Positions 5,672 to 12,562 of a stretch of 12,562 bases of DNA are shown piece by piece. Both the position numbers and the translations under genes were made by a program. How positions within the stretch are numbered: the stretch's first letter is position 1; the number at the start of each line of letters is the position of its first letter. The notes under the pieces are model-generated. The model did no database searches and was not told the DNA's origin. It saw only the letters and a list, made by a program, of their open reading frames with translations. Location of the stretch: positions 1-12,562 of the forward strand of contig CAJOOX010000064.1 of the NCBI GenBank assembly GCA_905236195.1. Direction: 5' to 3'. This DNA is from an uncultured Bacteroidales bacterium (GTDB taxonomy: Bacteria > Bacteroidota > Bacteroidia > Bacteroidales > UBA3663).

Positions 5672-7798
5672 CTATCTGATGCCGTCGCGTTTCATGATTG
5701 CGTCGAGTGTGTAGTCGCCGCTGCGGAACTCCCGATAGAGTGCGGCAGGATCGACGGTGTCGCCGCTCTGCAGCATCTTCTTGAAACGACGTGCAGGTTC
5801 GGGATTGAAGATACCTTCCTGCTGGAAAACGGAGAAGGCGTCGGCATCCAACACTTCGGACCATTTGTAGCCATAGTAACCTGCGGCGTAGCCACCTGAG
5901 AAAAGGTGGGTGAAGCTGGTGCACATGGCGCATCCGTCAACGGCAGGCAATACCTGGGTGGGGATGTTGGAGGTGTGTTCGAAATCCAAAATGGTCTTAA
6001 TGGTATCATCGTTCTCCACACGGATGGGCTCCGTGATGGTATGGTAGTTCATATCCAGCATGCCGAAGGAGAGCTGACGCACGCAATAGTAGGCCGCCAG
6101 ATAGTTTTGGGCCTTGCGGATGCGGTCGATGTATTCCTGGGGAATCTTCTCGTCCGTCTCATAGTGAGCCGCAAAGGTGTCGAGAAATTCCTTCTGCGTA
6201 CCGAAATTCTCGTTGAACTGGGAGAAGAGTTCCACGAAGTCGTGAGCCACGTTCGTACCGCTCAAGGCAGAGTAATGGCATTGGGTAAGGAGGCCGTGAA
6301 GTGAATGCCCGAATTCGTGGAGGAAGGTCTCCACCTCGTCGAAAGTGAGGAGCGAGGGTTTGTCTGAGGTCGGTTTGGTGAAGTTGGTACAGATGGATAT
6401 CAGGGGACGTGAATCCGTGCCGTCCGGCTCGGTCCACTGGCCCTTGAATTCCGTCATCCAGGCTCCGCCGCGTTTGGTGGCACGTGGGAAGAAGTCAGCA
6501 TAGAACAGGCCCATGAACTTGCCCTCGGCATCGCGTACCTCGTAAATCACCACTTCCGGGTGATACTTGGGCAGTTCTTCGTTGGGTGTGAATGTCAGAC
6601 CGTAGAGGCGGTTGGCCAGGCCGAATACGCCCTTCTTGACGGCTTCAATCGGGAAGTATGGCTTCAGCAGCTCGTCGTTGACGGCATAGCGCTCGGTCTT
6701 GAGTTTTTCGTTCCAATAACTGAAGTCCCAGGGCTGGATACAGAAGCCGGGATCTTTGAGTTGCTGGCGGGCATAGTTCTCTACGTCGCGTACGTCCTTT
6801 TCGGCGGCACCGATATAGGCTTTGTGCAGTTTGGCCAGGAAGTCGTCGACCGTCTGTACGTTGTGGGCCATTTTGTTTTCGAGCTGATAGGCTGCAAAGT
6901 TCTTGTAGCCCAAAAGCTGGGCGAGACGAAGACGCAGGGATGTAATCTTGACAATATTGGAGGTGTTGTCGAATTCTCCGCCGACAGCGCGGGTATTGTA
7001 GGCCTTATAGACTTTTTCGCGCAGATCGCGTCGGTCGGCATAGGTCATGAAGGGGCCGTAGGAGGGAGCCTTCAACGTCACGGTCCAACCCTGGTTGCCG
7101 TCTTTCTCGGCATCTTCCTTCATGCCCTGGAGCACAAATTCCGGAATACCTGCCACGTCGGCGCTGTCGGTGAGGTTGAGCCGGAAGGCGTTGGTAGCCT
7201 TGAGCGTATTCTGTCCGAAAGCGAGTGTCAGACTGTCCAGTTCCGTCGAAACCTTGCGGAACTCCTCACGGGCTTCGCCTTCAAGGAGGGCACCGCTGCG
7301 TACAAAACCATTGCGTATCTTTTTGAGGAGACGCTGCTGTTCGGGAGTCAGGTTGTATTTCTCCTGTTCTTCCCAAACCTGTTCGATACGGTGGAAGAGT
7401 CCTTCGTTGAGGGAGACGTTGTTGGAATGCTCGCTGGCCAGATTCTGGAATTCCTCGGAAAGGGCCATCATTTCATCGTCGGCCATGCATTCCACGAGAT
7501 TGAAGAAAATACCTTCCACACGGTCGAGCATACGTCCGGAAGCCTCGTATGCCTCGATTGTATTGGCAAAGGTGGGTGATTCACTGCTGTTCGCAATGGC
7601 ATCAATCTCTGCATCGTGCATGCGGATGGCTTCCTTGAGAGCAGGAATATAGTCGGAGTTTTTGATTTGATCGAACGGAACTGCACCGTATGGCAAGGTC
7701 CATTCGGCAAGAAGCGGATTGTTCATTTCGTTTTGTTTGTCACTACAGCCTACAGCCAGAAGGGCTGCGGTTGCCAGAGGGAGGAGTACTCGTTTCAT
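5672..7798 (-). CDS. dcp: M3 family zinc metallopeptidase, peptidyl-dipeptidase Dcp-like lipoprotein
   Basis: The 708-residue protein matches the M3A family (Dcp/oligopeptidase A), which cuts short peptides. The zinc site is HEFGH at 494-498, with E523 in the DFVEL segment as the third ligand. The downstream GGYAAGYYGYKWSEVLDADAF block (635-655) is the tyrosine/glycine-rich substrate loop of the family. The N-terminus is a lipoprotein signal, with MKR, a hydrophobic stretch and LAVGC giving a lipidated C18, so the enzyme should be anchored to a membrane outside the cytoplasm, unlike E. coli Dcp. The family's usual DFVELPSQ reads DFVELFSQ here. The gene begins only 3 bases after the hisS stop, so the two are almost surely co-transcribed. 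Dipeptidyl specificity rather than oligopeptidase activity is inferred from overall similarity. Confidence 0.92.
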   Translation of the reverse strand: MKRVLLPLATAALLAVGCSDKQNEMNNPLLAEWTLPYGAVPFDQIKNSDYIPALKEAIRMHDAEIDAIANSSESPTFANTIEAYEASGRMLDRVEGIFFNLVECMADDEMMALSEEFQNLASEHSNNVSLNEGLFHRIEQVWEEQEKYNLTPEQQRLLKKIRNGFVRSGALLEGEAREEFRKVSTELDSLTLAFGQNTLKATNAFRLNLTDSADVAGIPEFVLQGMKEDAEKDGNQGWTVTLKAPSYGPFMTYADRRDLREKVYKAYNTRAVGGEFDNTSNIVKITSLRLRLAQLLGYKNFAAYQLENKMAHNVQTVDDFLAKLHKAYIGAAEKDVRDVENYARQQLKDPGFCIQPWDFSYWNEKLKTERYAVNDELLKPYFPIEAVKKGVFGLANRLYGLTFTPNEELPKYHPEVVIYEVRDAEGKFMGLFYADFFPRATKRGGAWMTEFKGQWTEPDGTDSRPLISICTNFTKPTSDKPSLLTFDEVETFLHEFGHSLHGLLTQCHYSALSGTNVAHDFVELFSQFNENFGTQKEFLDTFAAHYETDEKIPQEYIDRIRKAQNYLAAYYCVRQLSFGMLDMNYHTITEPIRVENDDTIKTILDFEHTSNIPTQVLPAVDGCAMCTSFTHLFSGGYAAGYYGYKWSEVLDADAFSVFQQEGIFNPEPARRFKKMLQSGDTVDPAALYREFRSGDYTLDAIMKRDGIR

Positions 7799-7801
7799 CT
7801 T

Positions 7802-9163
7802 TTATTGAATCTTGCTTGCCAGTTCGCCGGCTTTGACTTTGGTCTGTTCGCCGGTAATCATGTTCTTGAGGCTGACTTCGCCGGCCGCCATTTCGTCACC
7901 GCCGATGACAGCAACCCAGGGAATATTCTTCTGGTTGGCATAACTCATCTGTTTTTTCATCTTGGCACCGGCTTCAGGATAGACTTCGGTACGGATACCG
8001 GCCAGGCGTAGCGCATTGGCCAGAGGAAGCGCATAATCCAGTTCTGCCTGACCGAAAGTGACGAAAAGCACCTGGGTAGAAAGCAGGGCATCGGCAGGGT
8101 AGAGGTCGAGGGTGTTGAGAACATCAAAGATACGGTCGGCGCCGAAAGAAATACCTACGCCTGAAACGCCGGGCATGCCGAACACTCCTGTGAGGTTGTC
8201 GTAGCGGCCGCCGCCTGTGATGCTTCCCATTTCGGTGTCGAGAGCTTTGACTTCGAAGATGGCCCCCGTATAGTAGTTCAGACCGCGGGCAAGGGTCAGA
8301 TCAACATCCAGACGGGCACGCAGGCCGTTCACCTTGCTGAGGATGTAACTCAGTTCCCCGATGCCCTTGAGACCTGTTTCGGAGGTTGCAAGTACTTCCT
8401 TCAGAGTCTGCAGCTTGGCTTCGTTGGAACCTTCGAGCAGGAGGATGGGCTGGAGACGGGCGAGCGCCTCTTCGCCGAGACCTTTTTCTCGAAGTTCGGC
8501 ATTCACGTTTTCGAGACCGATCTTGTCGAGTTTGTCAATGGCTACCGTGATGTCCACCAGCAGTTCGGGCGCACCGATAATCTCGGCCATGCCCGACAGA
8601 ATCTTGCGGTTGTTCATCTTGATGGCCACACGGATGCCGAAGCGATGGAATACTTCGTCGATAATCTGAATCAACTCCACTTCGTTGAGGAGGGAATCCG
8701 ATCCCACCACGTCGGCATCACACTGGAAGAACTCGCGATAGCGGCCCTTCTGCGGACGGTCGGCACGCCATACGGGCTGAATCTGGTAGCGCTTGAAGGG
8801 GAAGGGAATCTCGTCGCGGTGCATCGTTACATAACGTGCGAAAGGTACGGTGAGGTCGTAGCGGAGGCCTTTTTCGCAGAGTTTGGCAGCTAGGCGATTG
8901 GTGCCACCGTCAGCCAAATCGTCTTCGGCAACACCGTTCATGAAGTTGCCTGAGTTGAGGATTTTGAAGAGCAGTTTGTCGCCTTCTTCGCCATATTTGC
9001 CCATCAGGGTGGAGAGATTCTCCATGGCAGGTGTTTCTATCTGCTGAAATCCATACAGGGCATATACGTCCTTGATGGTGTTGAATATGTAGTTTCTCTT
9101 CGCCATCTCGATGGTCGAAAAGTCGCGTGTTCCTTTGGGAATGGAGGGTTTTACCAGTGACAT
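7802..9163 (-). CDS. hisS: Histidyl-tRNA synthetase
   Basis: This class II aminoacyl-tRNA synthetase charges tRNA-His. With the start at 9163 the protein is 453 residues, the normal size. The N-terminus IPKGTRDF (8-15) is the usual opening. Motif 2 is RADRPQKGRYREFFQCDAD (133-151), the histidine-specific ARGLNYYTG is at 292-300 and motif 3 GISFGADRI at 337-345. The anticodon-binding domain follows from about 362 to the end (QVLFVTFGQAE...YPEAGAKMKKQMSYAN). The frame stays open to 9292 with an upstream ATG, but those 43 extra residues overlap lemA and look non-native, so the ATG at 9163 is chosen; it lies 28 bases after the lemA stop. It is essential for translation. Expression probably depends on the promoter at 11529-11560, since no -7 box was seen nearer. 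Confidence 0.97.
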   Translation of the reverse strand: MSLVKPSIPKGTRDFSTIEMAKRNYIFNTIKDVYALYGFQQIETPAMENLSTLMGKYGEEGDKLLFKILNSGNFMNGVAEDDLADGGTNRLAAKLCEKGLRYDLTVPFARYVTMHRDEIPFPFKRYQIQPVWRADRPQKGRYREFFQCDADVVGSDSLLNEVELIQIIDEVFHRFGIRVAIKMNNRKILSGMAEIIGAPELLVDITVAIDKLDKIGLENVNAELREKGLGEEALARLQPILLLEGSNEAKLQTLKEVLATSETGLKGIGELSYILSKVNGLRARLDVDLTLARGLNYYTGAIFEVKALDTEMGSITGGGRYDNLTGVFGMPGVSGVGISFGADRIFDVLNTLDLYPADALLSTQVLFVTFGQAELDYALPLANALRLAGIRTEVYPEAGAKMKKQMSYANQKNIPWVAVIGGDEMAAGEVSLKNMITGEQTKVKAGELASKIQ

Positions 9164-9191
9164 TGTAATTTGTAATAGGATAGTTCTGAAT

Positions 9192-9752
9192 TTATTTCTT
9201 AAAAGCCTCGTCGAGGTTCGGGTACTGCGACTTTTTTTCGTCGTCGATTTTGAGATATTCCTGAACGTTGAAATGGAGCATGCTGGCCACAATAGAAGAG
9301 GGGAACTGACGTACGATACGGTTCATCTTGGTGGCAGTATCGTTATATACCTGGCGGGCCAGACGTACGTTTTCCTCATACTGTTTCACACCGCCCATGG
9401 CGTCCTTGAAGAGGTCGGCTGCTTTCAGATCGGGATAGCTCTCGGCCACAGCCATCAGACGCGACCAGAGATTGTTGATTTCGCCTTGCTGGACTTCTGC
9501 CTCCCGAGCCGTAGTCACGTTGTTGACACGACGGGCCTCTACAGCCTTGATGATGGTTTCCGATTCGTGCTGAGAATACTGAGCCGCCATCTTGGCCAGG
9601 GCGAGGATGGCATCCCAACGGGAGTTCAATTGTACTGAAATCTGAGACATTGCATTCTTGCAGAGCTCATCTTTGGAAACGAGGTCGCGCTGGGTTGAAA
9701 CAAAGTACCAGCCGAGGATTACCACGAGGGCAATAATAATGATAGGTGTCAT
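9192..9752 (-). CDS. lemA: LemA family membrane-anchored protein
   Basis: The 186-residue protein has one N-terminal membrane segment (residues 2-18, TPIIIIALVVILGWYFV) and then an all-helical domain. Conserved LemA features are the NSRWDAILAL helix (43-52), NLWSRLMAVAESYPDLKA (94-111) and YNDTATKMNRIVRQFP (136-151) near the end of the core. LemA proteins have no firmly known biochemical role; the name comes from a Listeria epitope. They often sit next to DUF2207/TPM-type membrane proteins, and here a DUF2207 gene lies directly upstream across a 79-base gap, which suggests a joint envelope function. The position ahead of hisS on the same strand makes it part of the same probable transcript. 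Identity is secure; function is unknown. Confidence 0.93.
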   Translation of the reverse strand: MTPIIIIALVVILGWYFVSTQRDLVSKDELCKNAMSQISVQLNSRWDAILALAKMAAQYSQHESETIIKAVEARRVNNVTTAREAEVQQGEINNLWSRLMAVAESYPDLKAADLFKDAMGGVKQYEENVRLARQVYNDTATKMNRIVRQFPSSIVASMLHFNVQEYLKIDDEKKSQYPNLDEAFKK

Positions 9753-9785
9753 AGTGTATAATTTTATATTTGTTTATTCTATACT

Positions 9786-9828
9786 TTAGAGACCCTCTCC
9801 CGTCCCCCTCTAAGGGGAATTTAGAGGG
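9786..9828. repeat. C/G-rich imperfect palindrome between the DUF2207 and lemA genes
   Basis: CCCTCTAA (9806-9813) and TTAGAGGG (9821-9828) form an 8-base inverted repeat around GGGGAAT. CCCC and GGGG flanking TCTAA offer an alternative shorter stem, so two conformations compete. A further TTAGAG lies at 9786-9791 and a C-rich run at 9793-9808. It begins 4 bases beyond the DUF2207 stop. No T tract follows on the minus strand, so it is probably a REP-like intergenic palindrome acting on mRNA processing or stability rather than a terminator. Confidence 0.5.
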
Positions 9829-9831
9829 CCT

Positions 9832-11502
9832 TTACCTGATTCCTCCGCCGAATCCGCCGCCGGAGAATCCGCCGCCACCGCCGAAACTGATGGAACCGCC
9901 GCCACCGCTGGAACGTGTCTCAATCGGGGGCGTGATGCCGCTGTAACTCCGGTGGAAGGTGTTGCAGAATACGGGCACGATTTCTGTCTGTTGAAGGGCC
10001 TGGGCAACTGTATCCATTTCGAGATATTCGGGGTTGATTTGTTTCATTTTCTTCAACACCTCCTTGCCCATGCCGAACAGGGTGGCATAAATAAGATAGT
10101 CTTTCCAGAGTGCCACTTCCTGAATCTCGCGTTCGTCGACAAGTGTAAAATCCTTGAGGAAGTTGGTATAACCCTGCAGCCTGACCATATCCTGCCAGTG
10201 CTCCTTGACCCAGGCATGGTTCCGGTCATCGTACTTGGAGATGGCTTTCTTGTAACTGAGCATCCGGTTGAGGTTGGCCTTCCGGCTCATAAACTGGCTC
10301 AGCTCCTTGTTTTGGAGAATCAGGTCGCTGCCGGCTGCATCCCGGAATATCTTCCAAGTCCGGAGGTAGATATCGAAGTCGGGATCTCCGTCCGATTCGG
10401 GTTCAGTGGCATTCACTGCAATCGCTTCACCGGTTTTGCCTTTCGGGTCGGTGATTTTTACAATCTTGAGATCGCCCCGATAGAGCATCTTCAGGATAAA
10501 AGATGAGAGGAGATTGTCGTGGTCGGAGGCGAAGAGGTGCAGATAGTTGTAGCCGGCGTTGGTCTGCATCAGGCTGCCTTTGAAGACGGGGTCGCGCCAA
10601 TAGGTCGCTTCCTTTTTGATAGCATGGGCGTCCAACCTGCGGCGAACCAGCCTGTAAATATAAACGGCAACAGGGAGCAGAATCATTATCGCCATACCGA
10701 CCATCAGAATGATTCCGATGAGGCGGTCTGCCCAATCCTCCTTGCCATAGTCGCTGCCTTCCATTGCCCCTTCTTTTAGTGTCTCCCACGAGGTGGGGCC
10801 TTCCTGAGTGGGCTGGAACAGTCCCTTTTCGAACTGGCAGAGCATGATGAGACGGCTGGATTCGCCGAAAGCAGCGTTGGACTGCATCGTGATGCCCAGG
10901 CTGTCGAATCCTATTGCACCATCACATCCGAAAGCCCATATGCGGGTGTTGGCGGACGAAATAACGGGGAGTGTCCGGCCCAGTGAATCTTTGCGGAAAG
11001 CGCGAATACGGAGCGAGACTTCCTGGGGCAGGGGACGGATGCCGGGATTCACAAACATCCATAGGAACCCGTCGCAGGTGTCGTAGCGCTGCACGAGATT
11101 ATGGATGCGGTAACCCGTGGTGTAGGTTTTGTCGCCCCTTTCGCCCAATCCCCAGCAGAGTTCATAGACGTCGCGTTTGTTGACGATGCCGCAACGGTTG
11201 GCTTTCCGACTCCGGCTCCAGTCGACGTCCCAGTCTGCGGTGAAGGTATAGGGCGTGTCCGACAGGTTGTCCGTTACACCCAGATTGGATATGGTGCGGC
11301 CGTTGAGGTTGGCGATGGGGATATAGAGTTCTGTGCCGTTGTCGTTAATATGCATGTCGCGCACCTCGGTCACCTGTGCATCTCCGTTGTCGAGAATCTG
11401 TACAGCGATGTCGAGGCGGTTCAGCCTGGCTTGGGCAAACGAAGCTTCCATTCCGCAAAGCCAAACCAGGAGAAAGCATGTATATCGGATCAAAGAGTAC
11501 AT
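9832..11502 (-). CDS. DUF2207 domain-containing membrane protein with glycine-rich tail
   Basis: This 556-residue envelope protein has the DUF2207 architecture. A signal sequence covers residues 1-24 (hydrophobic 9-22, likely cut after SFAQA). Next comes an extracytoplasmic beta-rich DUF2207 domain (about 27-230) with the usual opening IAVQILDNGDAQVTEVRDMHI. A transmembrane helix at 261-284 is followed by an RLVRRR stop-transfer patch and a cytoplasmic region (about 290-525). The end is a glycine-rich low-complexity tail (533-555) ending GGGIR, a common feature of this family. Compared with many relatives I see only one clear internal membrane helix; the IYATLFGMG segment (471-479) is weaker. 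It is the first gene after the strong promoter at 11529-11560 and precedes lemA, its usual neighbour. Its function is not known; an envelope role shared with LemA is inference. Confidence 0.85.
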   Translation of the reverse strand: MYSLIRYTCFLLVWLCGMEASFAQARLNRLDIAVQILDNGDAQVTEVRDMHINDNGTELYIPIANLNGRTISNLGVTDNLSDTPYTFTADWDVDWSRSRKANRCGIVNKRDVYELCWGLGERGDKTYTTGYRIHNLVQRYDTCDGFLWMFVNPGIRPLPQEVSLRIRAFRKDSLGRTLPVISSANTRIWAFGCDGAIGFDSLGITMQSNAAFGESSRLIMLCQFEKGLFQPTQEGPTSWETLKEGAMEGSDYGKEDWADRLIGIILMVGMAIMILLPVAVYIYRLVRRRLDAHAIKKEATYWRDPVFKGSLMQTNAGYNYLHLFASDHDNLLSSFILKMLYRGDLKIVKITDPKGKTGEAIAVNATEPESDGDPDFDIYLRTWKIFRDAAGSDLILQNKELSQFMSRKANLNRMLSYKKAISKYDDRNHAWVKEHWQDMVRLQGYTNFLKDFTLVDEREIQEVALWKDYLIYATLFGMGKEVLKKMKQINPEYLEMDTVAQALQQTEIVPVFCNTFHRSYSGITPPIETRSSGGGGSISFGGGGGFSGGGFGGGIR

Positions 11503-11528
11503 ATCATTTATTTATAATAAATTTGGTG

Positions 11529-11560
11529 CAAAGATACTGTTTTTTATTGATATCACCAAA
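11529..11560 (-). promoter_or_regulatory. Bacteroidetes primary-sigma promoter for the DUF2207-lemA-hisS-peptidase series
   Basis: On the minus strand TTTG (11560-11557) is followed after exactly 20 bases by TATCTTTG (11536-11529). This matches both elements of the Bacteroidetes consensus (TTTG, 19-21 bases, TAnnTTTG). It lies 27 bases ahead of the DUF2207 ATG, in an AT-rich stretch without another gene, giving a leader of about 20 bases. It is the best promoter in the window and probably drives at least the four genes down to the hairpin at 5643. Confidence 0.8.
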
Positions 11561-11622
11561 TTTTTATGCCAAAAACAAATAATGGAATGTCGGAAACGCC
11601 CTTTTTGTTCAGTTTACCACAT

Positions 11623-11655
11623 AAAAAGGCCCGGCCAATTCACATTGGTCGGACC
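11623..11655 (-). terminator. Intrinsic terminator with GUGA tetraloop after the phosphohexomutase gene
   Basis: Read on the minus strand, a 12-base stem (arms 11655-11644 and 11639-11628) has one A-C mismatch and one G-U pair. It is closed by GUGA, a GNRA tetraloop, and followed at once by five U (11627-11623). Stem length, stable loop and U tract together make this a convincing rho-independent terminator. It separates the phosphohexomutase transcript from the promoter at 11529-11560. Confidence 0.8.
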
Positions 11656-11666
11656 CCGAAATAGTT

Positions 11667-11712
11667 AGTAAACAGAAGAATGTTTACTGTGATTACATCA
11701 GGCAAAGCCTGA
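11667..11712 (-). other. Two further stem-loops in the 3' region of the phosphohexomutase transcript
   Basis: TCAGGC/GCCTGA (11698-11703 and 11707-11712, 3-base loop) begins 10 bases after the stop codon. AGTAAACA/TGTTTACT (11667-11674 and 11681-11688, 6-base loop) comes next, 12 bases before the terminator stem. Both are perfect inverted repeats. Neither is followed by a U tract, so they are more likely barriers to 3' exonucleases or processing sites than terminators. Confidence 0.5.
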
Positions 11713-11721
11713 CGCGGTTGT

Positions 11722-12562
11722 TCAGATGCCGAGGCTCTTCGAAATTTGGGCAAGCTTGGCGTCGGCTGCAGCATTGGCTGCGTCATAGCCCTGATCGAAC
11801 GAAGCGGGAACTTCGCAGTAGAACTTGATCTTGGGCTCTGTGCCGGAGGGACGCACACTGACCTTGATGCCGCCCTCGGTGAAGTACTGGAGTACGTTGG
11901 AGGTTGCAGGCATATTGATGTCGCTGACCTTGCCGGTCTTGCAATCGGTCATCTTGTTGGTCTTGAAGTCCTTGGCGCAAACCACCTTCTCGCCGGCGAG
12001 TTCTGTGGGAGGATTCTTGCGGAAGTTCTCCATCATAGCCTTGATTTCGTCGGCACCGCTCTTGCCGGGCTTCACAACAGACACGGCTTTCTCCTTCTGG
12101 AAACCGTACTCCTTGTAGATGTTCATGAGGAGTTCGAAGAGGGTCATGCCGTTATCCTTGGCCCAAGCTGCGATTTCGCAGATGAGGCAGATAGAGGCCG
12201 GTGAATCTTTGTCGCGTACCTTGTCGTAGGGGAGGAAGCCGAAGCTCTCTTCGCCGCCGCCGATGTATTTCTTCTTGCCTTCGTTGACGCGGATGCGGTA
12301 GGCAATCCACTTGAAGCCGGTGAACTCGTCGTAGAGTTCCACACCGTTCTTGTCGGCAATGCGACGAATCAGCTCTGTGGTGACGATGGTCTTCACGAGG
12401 AATTCGTTGCCTTTTAGTTGGCCGAGCTTCTTCTTGTTGGCGATGATGTACCATGCAAACATCATGCAGGTCTGGTTGCCGTTGAGAATCTCCCATTCGC
12501 CTTTGGCGTTGCGGCAGACGATGGCCAGACGGTCGGCATCGGGGTCGCTGGCGATGACGAGG
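11722..12562 (-). CDS. Phosphoglucomutase/phosphomannomutase family protein, C-terminal part (5' end outside window)
   Basis: The reading frame is open to the window edge, giving 279 visible residues; the N-terminal domains with the catalytic serine lie outside, so this is a truncation by the window and not a broken gene. The fragment starts with ASDPDADRLAIV, where DPDADR (about visible residues 6-11) is the metal-binding loop. GEESFG (about 103-108) is the sugar-specificity loop and RPSGTEPKIKFY (about 237-248) the phosphate-binding loop of domain 4. The enzyme interconverts hexose 1- and 6-phosphates. Which sugar it prefers (glucose or mannose) cannot be read from this part. The protein ends at ISKSLGI with TGA at 11722-11724. 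A hairpin series and an intrinsic terminator follow, so it does not share a transcript with the DUF2207 gene. Confidence 0.95.
   Translation of the reverse strand, partial: LVIASDPDADRLAIVCRNAKGEWEILNGNQTCMMFAWYIIANKKKLGQLKGNEFLVKTIVTTELIRRIADKNGVELYDEFTGFKWIAYRIRVNEGKKKYIGGGEESFGFLPYDKVRDKDSPASICLICEIAAWAKDNGMTLFELLMNIYKEYGFQKEKAVSVVKPGKSGADEIKAMMENFRKNPPTELAGEKVVCAKDFKTNKMTDCKTGKVSDINMPATSNVLQYFTEGGIKVSVRPSGTEPKIKFYCEVPASFDQGYDAANAAADAKLAQISKSLGI

Noticed and set aside
6560..7579. Long plus-strand open frame (339 residues) opposite the M3 peptidase gene
   Set aside because: It is exactly antisense to a well-supported peptidase and its translation shows no recognisable domain; it is a by-product of codon bias in the true gene.
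9164..9292. A longer hisS start at 9292 adding 43 residues
   Set aside because: The extension overlaps lemA by about 100 bases, is rich in S, R, K and T without similarity to synthetases, and the ATG at 9163 gives the standard IPKGTRDF N-terminus.
9832..9905. Possible frameshift or mis-assembly in the glycine-rich end of the DUF2207 protein
   Set aside because: Glycine-rich tails are a normal feature of this family and the frame closes cleanly with a stop just before the intergenic palindrome.

Overview
The window looks like a chromosomal segment from a member of the Bacteroidales (Bacteroides/Prevotella-like; I cannot go lower from sequence alone). The grounds are promoters of the Bacteroidetes primary-sigma type (TATCTTTG -7 boxes), little sign of Shine-Dalgarno sequences, a lipoprotein M3 peptidase of the Bacteroidetes kind, and family-typical DUF2207/LemA and AAA_14/DUF4143 genes. 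Every convincing gene lies on the minus strand, so transcription runs from high to low coordinates. No rRNA, tRNA, CRISPR array, insertion sequence or integrase gene was recognised.

Layout in the direction of transcription: (1) 12562-11722, the C-terminal half of a phosphohexomutase, cut by the window edge, followed by three hairpins ending in an intrinsic terminator (11623-11655). (2) A clear promoter (11529-11560) then opens a long same-strand series: a DUF2207 membrane protein (11502-9832), lemA (9752-9192), hisS (9163-7802) and an M3 peptidase lipoprotein (7798-5672). hisS and the peptidase are only 3 bases apart. A hairpin at 5643-5660 follows the peptidase and could end or attenuate the transcript. 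(3) A second tight cluster follows: a Ca2+/Na+ antiporter (5603-4638), 5-formyltetrahydrofolate cyclo-ligase (4641-4108, overlapping by 4 bases), an ABC-type AAA ATPase (4095-3220), a DUF4435 TOPRIM-like protein (3190-2198) and a CYTH-domain triphosphatase-like protein (2136-1630). (4) A separate unit with its own promoter, covered by a tandem palindromic repeat, encodes an AAA_14/DUF4143 ATPase (1492-227). Its base composition is visibly AT-richer than the rest.

Most of the window is housekeeping: sugar-phosphate metabolism, histidine tRNA charging, folate salvage, ion exchange and peptide turnover. The most interesting part is the adjacent ATPase + DUF4435 pair. Its gene order and domain types resemble the two-gene PARIS (AriA/AriB) and OLD-type ATPase-nuclease defence systems, but here it is tucked inside a housekeeping operon, directly behind the folate gene and ahead of a triphosphate-binding CYTH protein. 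Whether it is a defence module or a resident domesticated relative cannot be decided from this window. Second in interest is the operator-like tandem palindrome over the promoter of the AAA_14/DUF4143 gene.
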